The notes under the pieces are model-generated. The model did no database searches. It saw only the letters and a program-made list of their open reading frames with translations, and had not been told where the DNA came from. DNA of 64,000 nucleotides from Lanius collurio. Taxonomy: Eukaryota > Chordata > Aves > Passeriformes > Laniidae. The DNA is taken from contig JACBWW010000087.1 of the NCBI GenBank assembly GCA_020086605.1, positions 1,435,697 through 1,499,696 of the forward strand. Reading direction: 5' to 3'. The translations under genes and the position numbers were made by a program. Below, in pieces: positions 12,701 to 27,700 of this stretch; the first letter of the stretch is position 1, and the number at the start of each line of letters is the position of its first letter.

Positions 12701-15700
12701 CCTGTTAAAATCAGTGTCTCAAACACGACACCAACTCACTCAAGACATTTTCTTAGCTTTCAGACAAACTGAAAGTAGTCGATTTGAAACTCTTACATTG
12801 GACAATCTGTTTTCCCAGCCCATCTCCGCTTCTGTTCATTACTGTATCATACATAGATTGAAGGAGGAAATTGTGCCCTTTCATTATGAAACCACACTAA
12901 CCTCTCCAACATTACACCTGCCTCCTCAGTCATTACTTACCACAGATACAGTTCCCCCATATAGGAAAATGGCCTCCACTCCTTCATCCTAACCAGAATT
13001 TGGAGTAATGCAGAAATACACATTTGAATAGACTGTGCTTGACCGCTCAGCTCCCACTAACATTTATCACTGTGACCTCACAACTTGCAGGTTTTTCACT
13101 GTTGCATTCACTTCATACAATCCAGAGAAGTACTGAACAACATGTGCCACAGAATTTAAGTAACTGTACTGAAAATATTTAAGTTTGATGAATCATTTCA
13201 TAGACATGGTAGTTGTTACTCCAGTAAACACTCGTTACTTAGTGCGAGAAATTGCAAGTCTTTTTAAGGAGAATGACTTAGGTGCTATGTGGACACTATC
13301 TTGGATGTGGGGAATAAATGACACCTATTTTGCTATGCTTACAAATTACCATTTTTCCACAAGTGTTAAATTTCTCTGAGAATGTCTAGTTTTCATAAGA
13401 GAATTTTGGTTCCTATTATTTGCATTCACAGCCTTAGTTTTTCAGTTTCAGTCTGACCTAATCAGGATTCAATTTGGAAAAAAAAGAAAGATAAACATGT
13501 GGAGTAGTCATCTTTAAGAACTCTACTTAGAGGCAAGTAGCTTTCCCTGTTTGAGTAGCCCCTGCACATTTCACCGTCCAGAGTTTAACAAAAAGCAGCC
13601 TTTCCTCTAGATGAACAGAGGTGGAGATTACAGATGCACCATTGCCTTACCAAACCAAGGCATACAAATAAATAAAGTAACAAAACTAATTCACCAAGTT
13701 ATAAATGTAGTTATTAATAAAAAACATCTGTAGATGTGCATGGCAAACTCTTAAAAGTTGCTTTCTACCAAGAGTATAGGTTAAGCACTCCCTGAAAAAG
13801 GACCTGTGGTAGTATACACCTTAGTAGATGTACTAAGGAAACAAGCACACTTGGAATGGACACGGACAAACAATTGCTATTCTTTATGGTTCTCTTGGTA
13901 AGAAGTGATACAGATGATCTTCTATATTCTTACATCTATCCAATCAAAATTCTCTTTAGTGGCTTTGCCACATAACTGGAATACTTTAGGTTTTCCTAAG
14001 AACAAGGTAAAAAGATAATTGGAAACTCATGGCTATAATTGGTAACTTGGCTAACATCTAAGAATAAATTTTGATTACAGAAGAGCTACTTTAATATTAT
14101 GTAGACTGTAACAGCATAAGCTATCGACACCTGCAACTTGCACCATCTTGCCTGCTGGAGAGCAAGAACTGGGAAAATGAAAAGTGAATTTTCTCTAGGA
14201 AGCTCAAGTGGAAGTGTTACAAGCTGAAGTCTGAGTAAAGTGTTTCAGCCACACCACCCAGGTTGCAGAAGGTGAAGGCAGGGATTGGGAAAATGAAGAA
14301 CCATCCACTGTGGAAGATGAGGGGTTCTGGGACTGTTTAAGGAACCTGAAAGTGAACGAAGCCTCTGGGACCTGATGACATACATCCATGGGTCTTACAG
14401 GAACTGGCTGAGTAAGGGACTACACCAGTATCCAACATATTTGAGATGTCACAGCAGTCCAGCGTAGTTCGCTCTGACCGGAAAAGGGGAAACACAACCC
14501 CCAGTTTTATAGAGGAAAGATGACACACAGAACTACAGGCCAGTCTCCCCTCAGTGCCTGGCAAAATTATGCAACAGATCCTCCTTGAAACTATGTTAAG
14601 GCCCATGGAGAATAAGGAGGTGACTGGAGTCAGATGACACAGCTTCACTAAAGGTAAATTGTGCCTGACAAATTCACCTTCCACAGTGGGGCTGAGCAGC
14701 GGTGGATGAGGCAAAAGCAGCAGATGTCACCCACCTGGACTTGTGCAAAGCATTGGACACTGTCTCCCATGATATCCTTGTCCCTAAACTGCAGAGACAC
14801 AGATTTCACACATGGACCACTCAGTAGATAAGGAATTGGATGGGTGGTTGCACTCAAAGAATTGAGGTCAGTGAGTCCATGTCCAAGTGGAAAGCAGTGA
14901 TGAATGGTGCTTGTTCCTCAGGGGTCGGTATTGAGACCGGCGCTGTTCAACATCTTTGTCAGCAAAATGGACAGTGGGATCAAGTGTACCCTAAGCAAAT
15001 TTGCTGACAACAACAAGCCGTTTGATGCAGTCGACATGCCGGAGGGAAGGGATGCCATCCAGAGAGACCTCAACAGGCTTGAGAACTGGGTCTATGGGAG
15101 CCTCATGTAGTTCAACAAGTTCAAATGCAAGGTCCGGCATGCGGGTCAGGTCAATGTCAAGCATAAGCGCAGGCTGGCTGGAGAATGGATCAAGACTAGC
15201 TCTGGAGAGAAAGACTAGGGGGTCTTCACAGATTAGAAGCTCAATGAGACTCGGCAATGTGTGCCTGCAGCCCAGAAAGTCAACTGTGTACTGAGCTGCA
15301 TCAAAAGAAAAGTGACTGGCAACTCGAGAGAGAGGATTCTTGCCCTCTGTTCTGCTCTTGTGAGACCCCACCTGGAGTACCGTGCCTAGGTCTGGGGCCC
15401 CCGACGCAAGAACAACATTGACAATGTTAGAATGACTCCAGAGGAGAGTCACTAAGTTGACAATGGGGCTGGAGCGCCTCTCCTGCGAAAACAGGCTGAG
15501 AGAGTTGGGGCTGTTCAGTCTGAAGAAGACTTTGGGGAGAACTGAGAGTAGCCTTGCAGTACCTAAAGGGGGCTTACAAGAAGGCTCCAGAGGGGCTGTT
15601 CACAGAGCATGGAAAAATGGCATTGGAACAGGTTGCCCAGAGAGGTCATGGACTCCCCGTCCCTGGAGATGCTCAAGGCCAGGCTGAATGGGGTTCTGAG

Positions 15701-18700
15701 TAACCTGGCCTACCAGAAGGTTCTCTGCCCATGGCAGTGGGGTCAGAACAAGGCAATCTTTAAGCTCCCTTCCAATCCAACCCGTTTCTCTCAGCAAATC
15801 TCCCGTCTTCCAATTCCAACAGGCCCATGGGAATCTGTTCAAATCATGCTACAGTCACACACTGTTATTCAGTCACCACAAGTAGATACCAGCACTGGTT
15901 CACTGTCTTAAGAACAAAATGAATACAGCAGACAATGAATGATTAGTTCTAACAAACTCAAAAGAAGATCCCAACTAGGCTGCTGTTGGGATTGTAAAGA
16001 AGTCAACCAAGCAATCCTATACTTGGAGCAGAGTGTTAAAAAGGGCAGGTATGGAATGTGTCATTAAGTGAGACAGTACTGTTGGCCCACATCACATATT
16101 ATATATCTGGATATTTAAAAACTATGTGGAAAATTGCCCACTGCCCTCACAGTATTCACATTTTACAGACTAGGCAGAACCAAAATGTATCTACAAGCCC
16201 ACTTGTATTACTCATATCTTGAAATGTTTAGAAAAGTGTGACCTGCACACTGAGTGACATGTCATGAACATAGCAAAAAAATTAAAGATACACTTTCACC
16301 TAACACAATCAAGTGGCATCACTGCATTTCTGTCTGTTACTGCTAGTACTTATTTATCTGACTGGAAACAGAGAAAGCATCTGAAATTTACTCAGAATGC
16401 CACAGACCTGGCATATACACTTTTCCAGGAAACCGTATTTACATTCAAGTAAGTGTTCAGGGAGAACTCTGCATCACAACCTCACAGAACACCCAAGGTC
16501 AAAAAGGACCCCTGGAAATCATGTAGCCCAATCTCACTACCCATAGCACAGTCAACTAGACCAGGGCACTCAGGACAATGTCCAATTGGGCTCCAAGTAA
16601 TTTGGAAAAGGGAGATTCCACAACCCCTTTGGGCAACCTGTTACAGTCCTTGCCCACCTTCATAGTAAAAATGTTCTTCGTATGTCTATCTTATATTTCA
16701 ATTTGTGCCCACTCTCCATTGTCCATTCACTGGATATTGCTGCGAACCGTCTGGTTGTACCTTCTTTACATTGTTCTAACAGGTATTAAGGCAAATTTAC
16801 AAGATCCATAACTATGGACAATTCTACCCTCTTTGTTTCCACACTATTTAAAAATATTTCAACATGCGAATTTTTGGTGGCAAGAATAGCAGTTCAGTGA
16901 ACAATTTAAGATGGTGAAATTTGTCACCAAAGCCAATACAGAAAACTTCACCTACTCCCTATTCTTGTCCAGTCATTTCTGCTCCTGAATCATTCATCCC
17001 TCGTGCAAGCACAAGTACCTGTGCAGCTACATGGTGAAATAACTCATTCAGCTTAAAATCCCCCAAAATCTCACTTCACTTTTATCACAATGGAATTGTT
17101 TCTCCAACCCAGTTCACTCTCAGTCTTCATTAGAGATACCCATCTGGTCCCCATCTAAAATCTGTTCTTTCTAGCAGTCAGATTTCATACATAAGAACAT
17201 GTACTATCCAAAAATAATTAACTCTGCCATTTAAATGATGACGCCAAAAGGAAGAGAGCTAATTTTTGCCAGGGACTCATTCCTCATTGACAGAACACAC
17301 TGACAAAAATTATGCAGTTAGAACTCCTGCACAGTAGTGAGACATGATGGAAAAACTCCTAGGTCATTGCACCAGTCCCCGCAACACACTGCTTTCCCAG
17401 AAATGTTGCAGAACATCTATAGTTTGGCTGATTTCCATTCTGTAAGACTGAAAGGCGAAGCCAGGCCACACACTGTTTGGGACAAGACTGTGAATATGCT
17501 GAGGAAGGAATGTTTCAGCTATAGCATAGAGTTAGAAACACATTTGACATTGTCACTCCTAAAAAGAAAGATTCCTAAAATGCCTTTGTTAAGTCACTGT
17601 GACCAGTAAGGGTGATTTCAGCGCTGACTACGAATCATTATCATTTATCCTCCTGCTATTCTCTTCAAATGAGCCTTCTGCAACGTATCCATCATCCGTG
17701 TACGCGGCCTCTTATCAGCTCTGAGTTCAGAGCACTGCACTACAACATTTCTTCACTATTGCACCTTCTGTTCTTCACCGAATGGTTCTTGCCTTTTCTG
17801 CACCAATATGCTCTGTTGATTTGGAAACATGATTCACTACTGCCTCTTACTCTGCTTCTTCACTGGTAACAGATACAAGAAACTCAATGAGTCAAGGAGC
17901 TAAATACCATAACTGTAGGTTAAAATGTTGCATCTCTACAATTTTGCATCCTCTCTTTGCTGTAAAGATTAAAATAAAAATTTCTTTACACCTGCACCAT
18001 TCAGGCTAAATGTCAAGCATTTACATGAATGAACATCGTCTGCAAAAACAGTATGAAATCCCATCAATTACCTGGCAAGTTCTTTTGGCAAATTAACTTT
18101 ATCAAATTGCCCTAATTTTTTTCAATACACAGATTTTTTTTTACCTGTGAAGTTGACATGCGAGAGGTATCTTGTCGGCCTGTTAAATCAGACGAGGAGA
18201 TATTGACTGGGGCACCACGATGCAATCTCATACTCACTTTCCTTTCTCGTTCCATACCAGATACTGGCCGAGGAGAGGTGTTGGCTGTGAGAAAAACTGC
18301 ATTAGATTCTCAAGACAAATGCCATTTTAACACCGTCACTAGAAAAATTACACTCTTGCTGTTTGCACATTAAAATCCCAGAGAACCAAACAACAGGAAC
18401 CAAGGCCATTGTTTGACATTTCAGAGACATTCAAGTATCAACTGGCAGGCAATGAGCGTATGCAATTACCTTCAATCTACTAAAAATCAAGGGAGAAAAA
18501 AAACAAACCAAAAAGCCAAACTCTGCCCAGAGACAAACGGCAAATTAGAGTAGTCTACAAGGTGCACTTACCCAGGTACTTGCTTACTTACCAGCATGTG
18601 AAGTTGGCGTAAGGGGAGTAGGAGGAGCTACATCTTGCGTTCCTCTTAGCCTGCCAGAAGCAGTGGAGGGTAATCCACGTACAGCTGGATTTCGTGTATG

Positions 18701-21700
18701 CCTTAATCTTTCTTCTCGTTCTCGCCTTTCATGTTCAGCATCTTCAGCTGCTCTGCTTGCACCCTATGGGTGGACAAGACTAGTGAACAACCTGGGGGAT
18801 TATTGAGCTTACAGCTCTGTGTTTGGATAAAAGTGCTGAAAAGAAAGAACTGGACAATGTGTGAACTGAAGTTTGATAGGGCATTAACTATTTTGGTAAA
18901 ATTGCTTGAGAACTGACTTAAATTTTGATCATACAGCTGCTCAGATAGTCTTCAAAATGCTAATGTACACACATACTGTTATGGCAGCTGGACACCTCCT
19001 CAACAGTTGCAAATGACCCATGTTAAAGATCAAGGTGGGAGAAAGGAATAATTCCACAATCTAGCCTGGTGACTGCCCCAAAGGATCTGCCTAAGAAGCG
19101 CTTCACATTAAAAACCTTGCAACTCAGTTGTCATTCAAGCGTTATAACATGGATTCTGTATCTCCTCGCTTTCCTCACTTCTTCATCTTTTTGTCTATAC
19201 AGTAGAGCTGCCAGGAGGAAAAATGGAAGACAATCTTACAGCATCAGTTAAAATACTCAAATCTGACAATGCAGTAAAAAAATCCAACCAAAACCATTAA
19301 AAATTTGAAGTTTTAGAAAGCTATGTGAGCTACTCACAAATTTCAGCATGTTCCAGTCAAATACATAGTCATAGGAGAACCCCTGCCGATGAAAGAGGTT
19401 TCTGAATAATTGCCTCAGATAGGAATAGTCCGGCTTGTCATCAAAACGCAAAGAACGGCAGAAATTCAAGTATGTGGCAAATTCAGCTGTAATTAAAGAA
19501 AGCCTGTTTTTTATCTTCAGCTTCACATTGGCTTTTTATAATTCTGAGTCAAAAAAACCCAAAACCCCGTACCACCCCAAACCTGAAGAGAAGGGAATCT
19601 CCTTAACATAAGAAAAAGAATAATTCTCTAATACTAGAAATCTACCAAAGGGAACACTATAACCCATCTATCATGTCAACCCTGAAAAATACATTATTTT
19701 TCTATCATGGAGCAGGCAAAGATGTCATTCGTCAACAGCAAAGAGGACCCAATAGTACAGGTCTTTAACCAACAGTTGGTGGGGGAGAAAAGATTTAAAA
19801 CTTTGCTTGGAGTATACCGAACACAATTTATTGTGGGACATGGAAGAGCATTTCTACTACGTCACAAAATACGCAAAGACTAAGGGATTCAATCTCCCAG
19901 GTAAATCATGCCACATTTTTAATTTACAATGGTCTGAATACTTGTTTTTAAATGGCAAGCAAAATATTAGTTACAAAACAAAAAAGTGAATACTCTAGTG
20001 AATTCAGTGCACCAGAGAAAACAGCAGTATCAAAATACTAGCTTTTGACTTTAGGTCTTCTCAGATGAAATAAGAACTTAATTTATATTAAGAAAGAAAT
20101 TCTAACAAATGGCACAAGAGAAGCTGATTAGTCTTCCCTACCTGTAAACCCCAGAGAAAACACATAGTTCATGAATGTAAAGGAACGTGTATGAGGCAAC
20201 ACTTGAAACACATAGAAAATGATGCATTTTCATACAACCCAAAAAAAACTTTAGTTCTTGTCATTGTAACTAGTTGTCGAAGCCAAAAAAGTGGAAAGAA
20301 GAGACAGAATTCTTAGTGAAATGAAAATATTCTCTGATGACAGCTAGTGCTACTAAGTTTTAAAACAGATTTAAGTATCATTTTATAAGTCTCAAAAATG
20401 GCTTATTATTCTCTTGGTGTAAATAACAAACTGAGAAACGTAAGCGCTTTGAGGCATGATGCTAGGATACAGGAGGGTTTCTTATGCCTCTCACAAATTC
20501 TCATCCATCAGCAGGCCAAACCAGATGAACCTGGTACAAGTGCAACAAGTGCAGTAGGTAAGAGGTGCATCTGACTACACAATCCAATTTATCCAAGAAA
20601 CAGTATCCACACAGAGAAACAGGCAGTTTGTTAAATGCTATTTGTCTGCTAGGAATTATCCAGTCAACATGCACACAAAAACTACAGTGCAAATCAGATG
20701 TACCATGCTACCCTTCAACTTGAGGGCACTTCAACAGTTGAGACAAGGGATCTTTAGAAATGCTCTAAGAACACAAAGATCTCAGTCTTCAGCATAGTAT
20801 TTTTACCATGGATGTGGCAAAATCATGAGGGGTAAGGAAGGGGAAGAGAGGAGGGAGAGATGGTGAAAAAGACTCATAGAATTTAAGGTAAAGAAAGGAG
20901 AAGTACTGCTAAAACATGAACATATAGGCCTAGTGTCACAGATGAGTAACTTACAAGGATATCCTTTACACAAAACCTCAATGGGTGTAGACATTTTCTT
21001 TTCACTGATACGTTCGTATTTCTGCCTCTTTGTTGCTGCTTTCAGTCCCTGCCAGGGGAGGGAGCCCAGGTTAAAATACATCAGTACATAGCCCAAGGAC
21101 TCCAAGTCATCTCTGCGAGATTGCTCTACAACAGCATAAAAAAGTGAACTCATTAGGTTTTAGTTTCTACTGGAAAAACAGAAGTCTCTGTAACAAGACT
21201 GTTATAAAAACCCTTACAAAACCAAAAAATAGCTGAGAGTTACTACACCCGTGATAAACTCATTCAGTACAAGAAAAGCCTATTATCCTTGTAGTTATTA
21301 AAAAATGTGCTAATTCCTGAGCACTACAAACTGACTGAATTCCACCGACTCAAGATATCCAAGGCCATACATGCTGCACTCTTAGTGTCAAAAACAGGGA
21401 TTGTTTCCAACGCCTCTACAAAGCAACATCCACTTGTGCTAAAATCACACGCATCAACACTTTTGAAGTTTCAACTTATTGCTTTCCCCGGCTCACCGAT
21501 TCCAAGATGAGTGTTGATGGATGCATAACGGGCAGTTCCTGTTAAGTTTTTATTTTCACGATATGGAATATGTTGGTGAGTTCGAGCATCTCGATACTTC
21601 TTTGCTAGTCCAAAGTCTATTATGTAGACAAGATTGCCTTTCTTTCCCAGTCCCATTAAGAAGTTATCTGGCTTCACATCTCGGTGGATGAAGTTCTTAG

Positions 21701-24700
21701 AGTGAATATATTCAATTCGACTAATCTAAGTGCAGACCACAAAAAAAAAAAAAAAAAAAAATCATTGTTGAGAGACTAAGCATACACTTTTTTTCGGACA
21801 AAAACACTGGTAATTTGTCTTAATAATGAAAGAGGCAAGACCCCTTTTTTCCCTGTAACACAGAAGGGCATTAAAGAGAACATAATTTAGAAGGCAATGG
21901 ACAAACCTTCTTTCCAGCTCCTTGCCTGTGTCTATTTTACATCTGTTTCCAAAAACTTTCCTGGGGAAATTTCTCAATCTTTGAGCAGTGCAACATCTGG
22001 TTTGCAAACAGCACAGGTCCAGTTCTTAAAGAATTGGTAATCGCTTTTGATGGGATAGCTTGGATTTTCAGAAACAGAACTAATTTTCAATCTTTTCTCT
22101 ATTAATACAGCTTATTCACCCCTCAATTACAGAAATAAAATGTATATAATTGATGAAAAAAGTTTCAATATCCCAACATATTGCATTATCAAGATAACAA
22201 AGCCATTTCCTACCATTTGGTCAGCAAGCAATAGGACTGTCTTGAGACTAAATTTCCTTGAACAAAAATTGAAGAGATCTTCAAGACTCGGTCCCAACAA
22301 CTCCATCACCATAACGTTGTAGTCCCCTTCAGCTCCGCACCACTTAATTGTGGGAATACCCACTAGAAAAAAATAAAGCATTTATTCAATATAACAATTT
22401 GATTTATACAGTTCATACACACAAATCTTCAAGGCTCTTAAGGTGAATTCTAAGAGGGTCATTACTGTGAATGTTTCCATTTACACTGAAGTTTAATATT
22501 TTATGCTACCTTCAGACATTCCAAAATTAAATGTTTGATAACTTCCATCAGAATCAATACAAAATGACAGCAACAGAGGCCTAAAAATAGCCTTTTTTTT
22601 TCCTCTTCCCCAGAAACCTTTTCAGGCTTTGTACTTACATTGTAAATTTAAAATATTGAGTATCTTTGTTGGATTTGAACCCCAAGCATTTTACCAATAT
22701 TAATACTCATGTAGCCTCTAAGATTCAATAAGGCACAAATTGGAAGTCTGAAACTAGGGACCCTGACAAACCACTAGTTATTATTACTGAAGAAGGCCTT
22801 AGAAATTAACTTAGTTTCAAAGCCTACAAAATCACATGAAATACCTGTCTCTTTCATCAAAATTTGCAATCAATTTCCACGCTTCCTTCATATTCTTGTC
22901 TTTCCTTCAGTTTTGTGGTATTTGTTGTTTGGTGAATCTTTACCAAAGTAGCATTGTTTATGAGATGCATTATACATTCAGTTTGACATTATGATAATTA
23001 GTCCAAATTTATGGAGGAACTCAGGAACCTTATTTCACACAAAAATGTAGAAATGCTCAAATATTTTGAAATAAACCTGTATATAGGTAGCCTTATTCAG
23101 ATTTTCAAATGCCTTACTCCGAGTTCATTCTATTAGTTTTGGTGTGAAATGCCGTAATTCACCCAGTTTCAAGGAAATATGTTACTCTAGGAAGACAATT
23201 CCAGCTACACACAGGTGCCAACTGAATGAGGCAGGAATTAAAAAAATTACTAAATGCAAATGCACATTATTATCCATTTCTAGAGGTTTTATTACCATAC
23301 TTGGCATTTCAGATATAGTGTGGAGTGAACTCTTTATGCAAAGCATAGACTCATTTAGGAAGAATTCAAGGGACTACGAAACAAAACTTAACTACACCGC
23401 GTTAATGTCCCAGAATTGCATGGGAATCTTACGTTTCCAGAATTCCAAAATATATGAACAAGTTATTGTAGCAGAGCAACGTGCAGTAGCTATGAAGTTG
23501 CTTCACTGCTATTCTCCACTACCAATACCATTTTGCCTTTGAACTCTCAGCAAGGAAATATTTTTAACTCAGAAGAAAGAATACTAACATGTACAACAAA
23601 AATTAACCTGAATTTAAAGAGTTTAGAATTTTGCCATAAGAAGCAAGTCAGGTGAAACGGTCCCAAGCACTGGTTACCATCTTTCACTGATCCATGAGAA
23701 TCTGAAATAAATCACTGTTCTGGGACCAAACTTTGTTTCACGTTGCACAAGGTCCTCCCACTTTAGTATTTCAGGAACCATGAGAATCTTTGGAGGATCC
23801 TACTGGTTATCATGAAGCGTGGTAGCCATGGATTTGGAACTGCTCCTCTACAACTCTTGCGGAACTGCTCTTCACCTGCCCTACTATCTTTCCCACCTTC
23901 TCCTTATTCATCAAAAGAGATCCTGAACATTAACTGCCAGGTGGCAGATACATCCAAGATGTAATACCAGTAAAATCTTTGAAGAAGGAAAATAGTTTGC
24001 TTGCCTCCACCCTGCATCATTTTGTAGATTTTACTCTCAATGTGGAGCTGAGGATGTTTGGTTTTCACACATTCCAACTTAATTGCAACCTCCTCTCCAG
24101 CAGCAATATCAGTTCCTAAAACCAGAAGAATTTAAACATCAGTCAAAATATTTTTAAGATGCATTTCCTTTGCTAAGACCAAGACAAAACAAACATCAAC
24201 AAACTACTTCTCAATGGCAAACATCCAGAGATTAAGTACTTTCAGCTACGGTTATCTAAAAGTTCTTCTGAAACCTTAGAGGTACTCTCCAACAGACTAG
24301 GATTTTAAGAGACAACTATTAGACACTGTAGCACAAGAAGCCAAAATTGCTGCTATCCCATTAAAAAAAAAAAAAAAAACCACAACAAAAAACCCCAATC
24401 AAAACAAACAACAAAACTAAACGAAGTGCATCTTCTCAGGGATGTCTTTCCACTTCCAGTTTGTGGTGGAAATGCCCAGAATTAATATTTACAAACACGG
24501 CACATAGTCCCCCCATTGGAAGAAACGCTAGGAATTCAAATGACCTCCTCTTGTGCCTTGGAAATAGAGACTATTTCCCAGAAATAATAGAAAAATATGA
24601 CTTCCCTAGATCTCAACATACTCCGGCTGTACCCTGACACCTCATTTTATTTGGCTGGAAGGCAGATTCTAGAATAAAGAATCTGTAGTACCAAAAAGCT

Positions 24701-27700
24701 TTCTTTAAATGTCGTTACATTCTTGTTTCAGGAATCAAGTGACTGAAAAAATGGCTTACCTGTTCACTTTCAAAGTATATAGGGAGAAACTGACATTCTT
24801 TAAAAGAAACAGTCAAGAAAATACACTCTCTCACAGCCAAGCAACTTACAAACTACAGTAAAAAAAAGGAAATGGCAAAAGGGAATATGTGATGCTTCAC
24901 AGATATAATGCCAAGTCTCTCTACTTTCAGAATTTGGCTCTTTTCTGCATTACCTCGTGGTTCAGGATCATGTGAAGAACATCACCTACTGTTTGATCTG
25001 ATCCTCACTTTTAAAAGCCTAACTTGAGGTTCACTAGTTGTTTTGGTTGTTTGAGAAACAATCTTTCTGTACTCACTTTTTCCATGATCAGGATTGCATA
25101 TACTTTTACCCCATCTCACTTTCCTTTACTCTTTTCAGAGTTCAAAGCTCTTGTCATTCCTTGTATGAGTAATTTTTAATTACTGCATATAATTTCCCAT
25201 TCCTCTTATCTGTACCTTTGTCAGTTCCATAATGCTTTTTTTTGGGAGTCACACAAAGCAATTAAGACACATATGCATAATTATGTATTTTTCTGCCTAC
25301 CTACATTTTCCCTTATGTTTATCTTTGACTATTACAGTGTACTGATCTAGCTTTTATACTTGCAAAATACTGTTCTTGTGATTAAGGGCGACTTCAATGC
25401 TTTATCCATAAAATCAGGAAAACTAAGGCTACAAAGACATGCTAACATCCCACACCTCAAAACAGACATGGCTGTTCACTTTGCCAGGAACTGATACTGC
25501 ACGGAATCACCCGACCTCACGCAAGACCACGTGTCTTTTTATATGTTGAAGAATGTCTTTCCATTTGCATGCACATGTGGGTATCAAGGTGGTGCTGCCA
25601 GAACACTGCGCTTCCTCGAGTGGACACCCCAGCAGGTATTTATTAGGCATTACATAATGCACCTTAAAAACTGACAAAACGTATGAAGCTCACTCTAGAT
25701 ACAACTCAAGGTGATCAACTGGAAAAATAAGGCTGTATATATACCTGCCTCATATGACTCTTTATCTAGCATAATAGGTGACAGTATCCTGGATTGTTAC
25801 TTTGGTCACAATACAGTAGCAGTAACTGAAAGCTTCTCAATATGTAATCTAGTAATTTTCACATTTCATTAATGTATTATTTTGTTGGACTTTAAATTAA
25901 TCACGGTGAACTTCAATCCAGAGATTTGAAAGCACATATCAGCAATACAAGGAGGAAGGACTTACCTTAATATTGACCTCCCCACCTCAAATAATAATCT
26001 TGATTTTGAACCACACAACTACTGACTTTCCTTGACTATCCCTTGTTCTCTCAAGTTTCAAAGGAGCCAAAATCAGGGAGGGTGTGGACTGAAGACTGTA
26101 TTAACTGATGAGTGATCAGCAGCAGTGGGGTTGTTTTGGGGTTCTGGTTGGTTTGGCTTTTTTAAAAAACCTTTCTGATCCAAAACAAACACAAACTTCT
26201 GTCTGCATGTAATGAAAGACTTATCTTTCTATGGACAGCTGCAGACTTCTGCGGTTGATTAGCACAAAACCAACGCAGGAAGATCAAGACCTGTGTTATC
26301 AGGATCAAGTTCTGCTCAACACATCATTAAACTGTTACTTCACAGACTGTGGTCTCGATTCCCTAGGTCACTTCTTAGTGCACTTGCTCTTCCCAAGAAG
26401 TCTTTACCACCTAAGAAAGCCAAGATCCTTAGCCTGAACTCCACTTCTGTGTAAGCCCTCTTCTTCAAGACAAAGAGACTTTGTACTGAAATAATGCAAT
26501 TAATATTTCTGAGTCCAGCAAAATCAATGAGAGTAGCATAAAAATGGAAATTGTTTTGCCAAGCAATCCAGTGCTTGTCCCCAAGTAGGAACTTTTGTCT
26601 ACACCTTAATCCTGAGACGAAGTTTCTAAAATTTCACAGTGCCCTATATTTCACCAAAAGCTTAGCTTCCTTAAAGGAATATGCAACAATATTTGAGAGG
26701 TAGCAATTCTGTGAAAGGAATCACTAATTTAAAAACGTAGTAACAAGCCGTATAATGAGAACTCACATTTATAAGTGAAAAAGAAAGACTAAAGTTGTGA
26801 AAGTATTTTTTTTGAAATGTAAAATTCCATTTTACTTGTAATTGGGAAGTCCTCTTCCTTAAGGAAGGCTGTAGAAATAATTTTAATTAGCTTACAACTC
26901 AAAACTCCTTCTTAAGAAAAATATATACGTAACACAACCACAAAAACACTGAGACTGCTCTGCCGTCATGACCCATTCCTACTTGACCTCGTGGTTTGAA
27001 GAACAAAACAAATGCTTACTCAGATCCACTCACTCCTGTCCACCTTTCACACTATTTAGAATATCTGTGTATCAATTTCATCCATATCTTCCTCTGGAAG
27101 GTAACATAGGTAAACTCCTACATTTTATTTTCTTTAAGTTGTCCATCCCCATTTATTTACAGTAGTGCCTTACATTTCAAAATCCCATCCCACAGACCCT
27201 CATTCCAAATTCCAGAAGACAAATTTTGAGGTATGAAGGAAAAGAAGAAATAATGTGAAAGAACTATGCTACTAACAGTGTTGTTGGCTCCTTATTCCAC
27301 AGTAGGGAAAAAAGGGAAGGATGGAAATAGGGAGGAAGTCCCTCTCCTCTACCTTGTAATGACTTCAACACCCTTGTAGCTGCATTTAAAACAAAACCTG
27401 AGGACTGGAAACAGGCAAAAATAGTCAAGTCTTCCTTTTCAAAGCATAAAACTGAGCTGGGAATGTATGCTGAAGTAATCTACAAATTCACTGAGGTCTA
27501 TCAGAAGGCACGTGTACTTAAAAATAAATAATGACTTCTGAAATAACTTTGGAAATTATTTTAAGACACTTATGTCTACTGTAGAGTCTGAACAACCGAG
27601 CAGAAACTGGATTTAAAAAAAAAAAAACTGACCACACTTCATTATCACAAAAACCATTGTTTTCAAACATCTGTTCTACCAGATAATGGTAGGCAAACCA

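Larger units (their letters stand above)
9753..18144 (-). other. 3' introns of the kinase gene
   Basis: Intronic sequence around the alternative last exon. It contains an oligo-T run near 10471-10488, the CR1 copies at about 14.2-15.8 and 16.5-16.8 kb, and no other coding segment that I recognise. The frames at 12714-12992 and 17337-17869 show no family resemblance. Confidence 0.7.
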
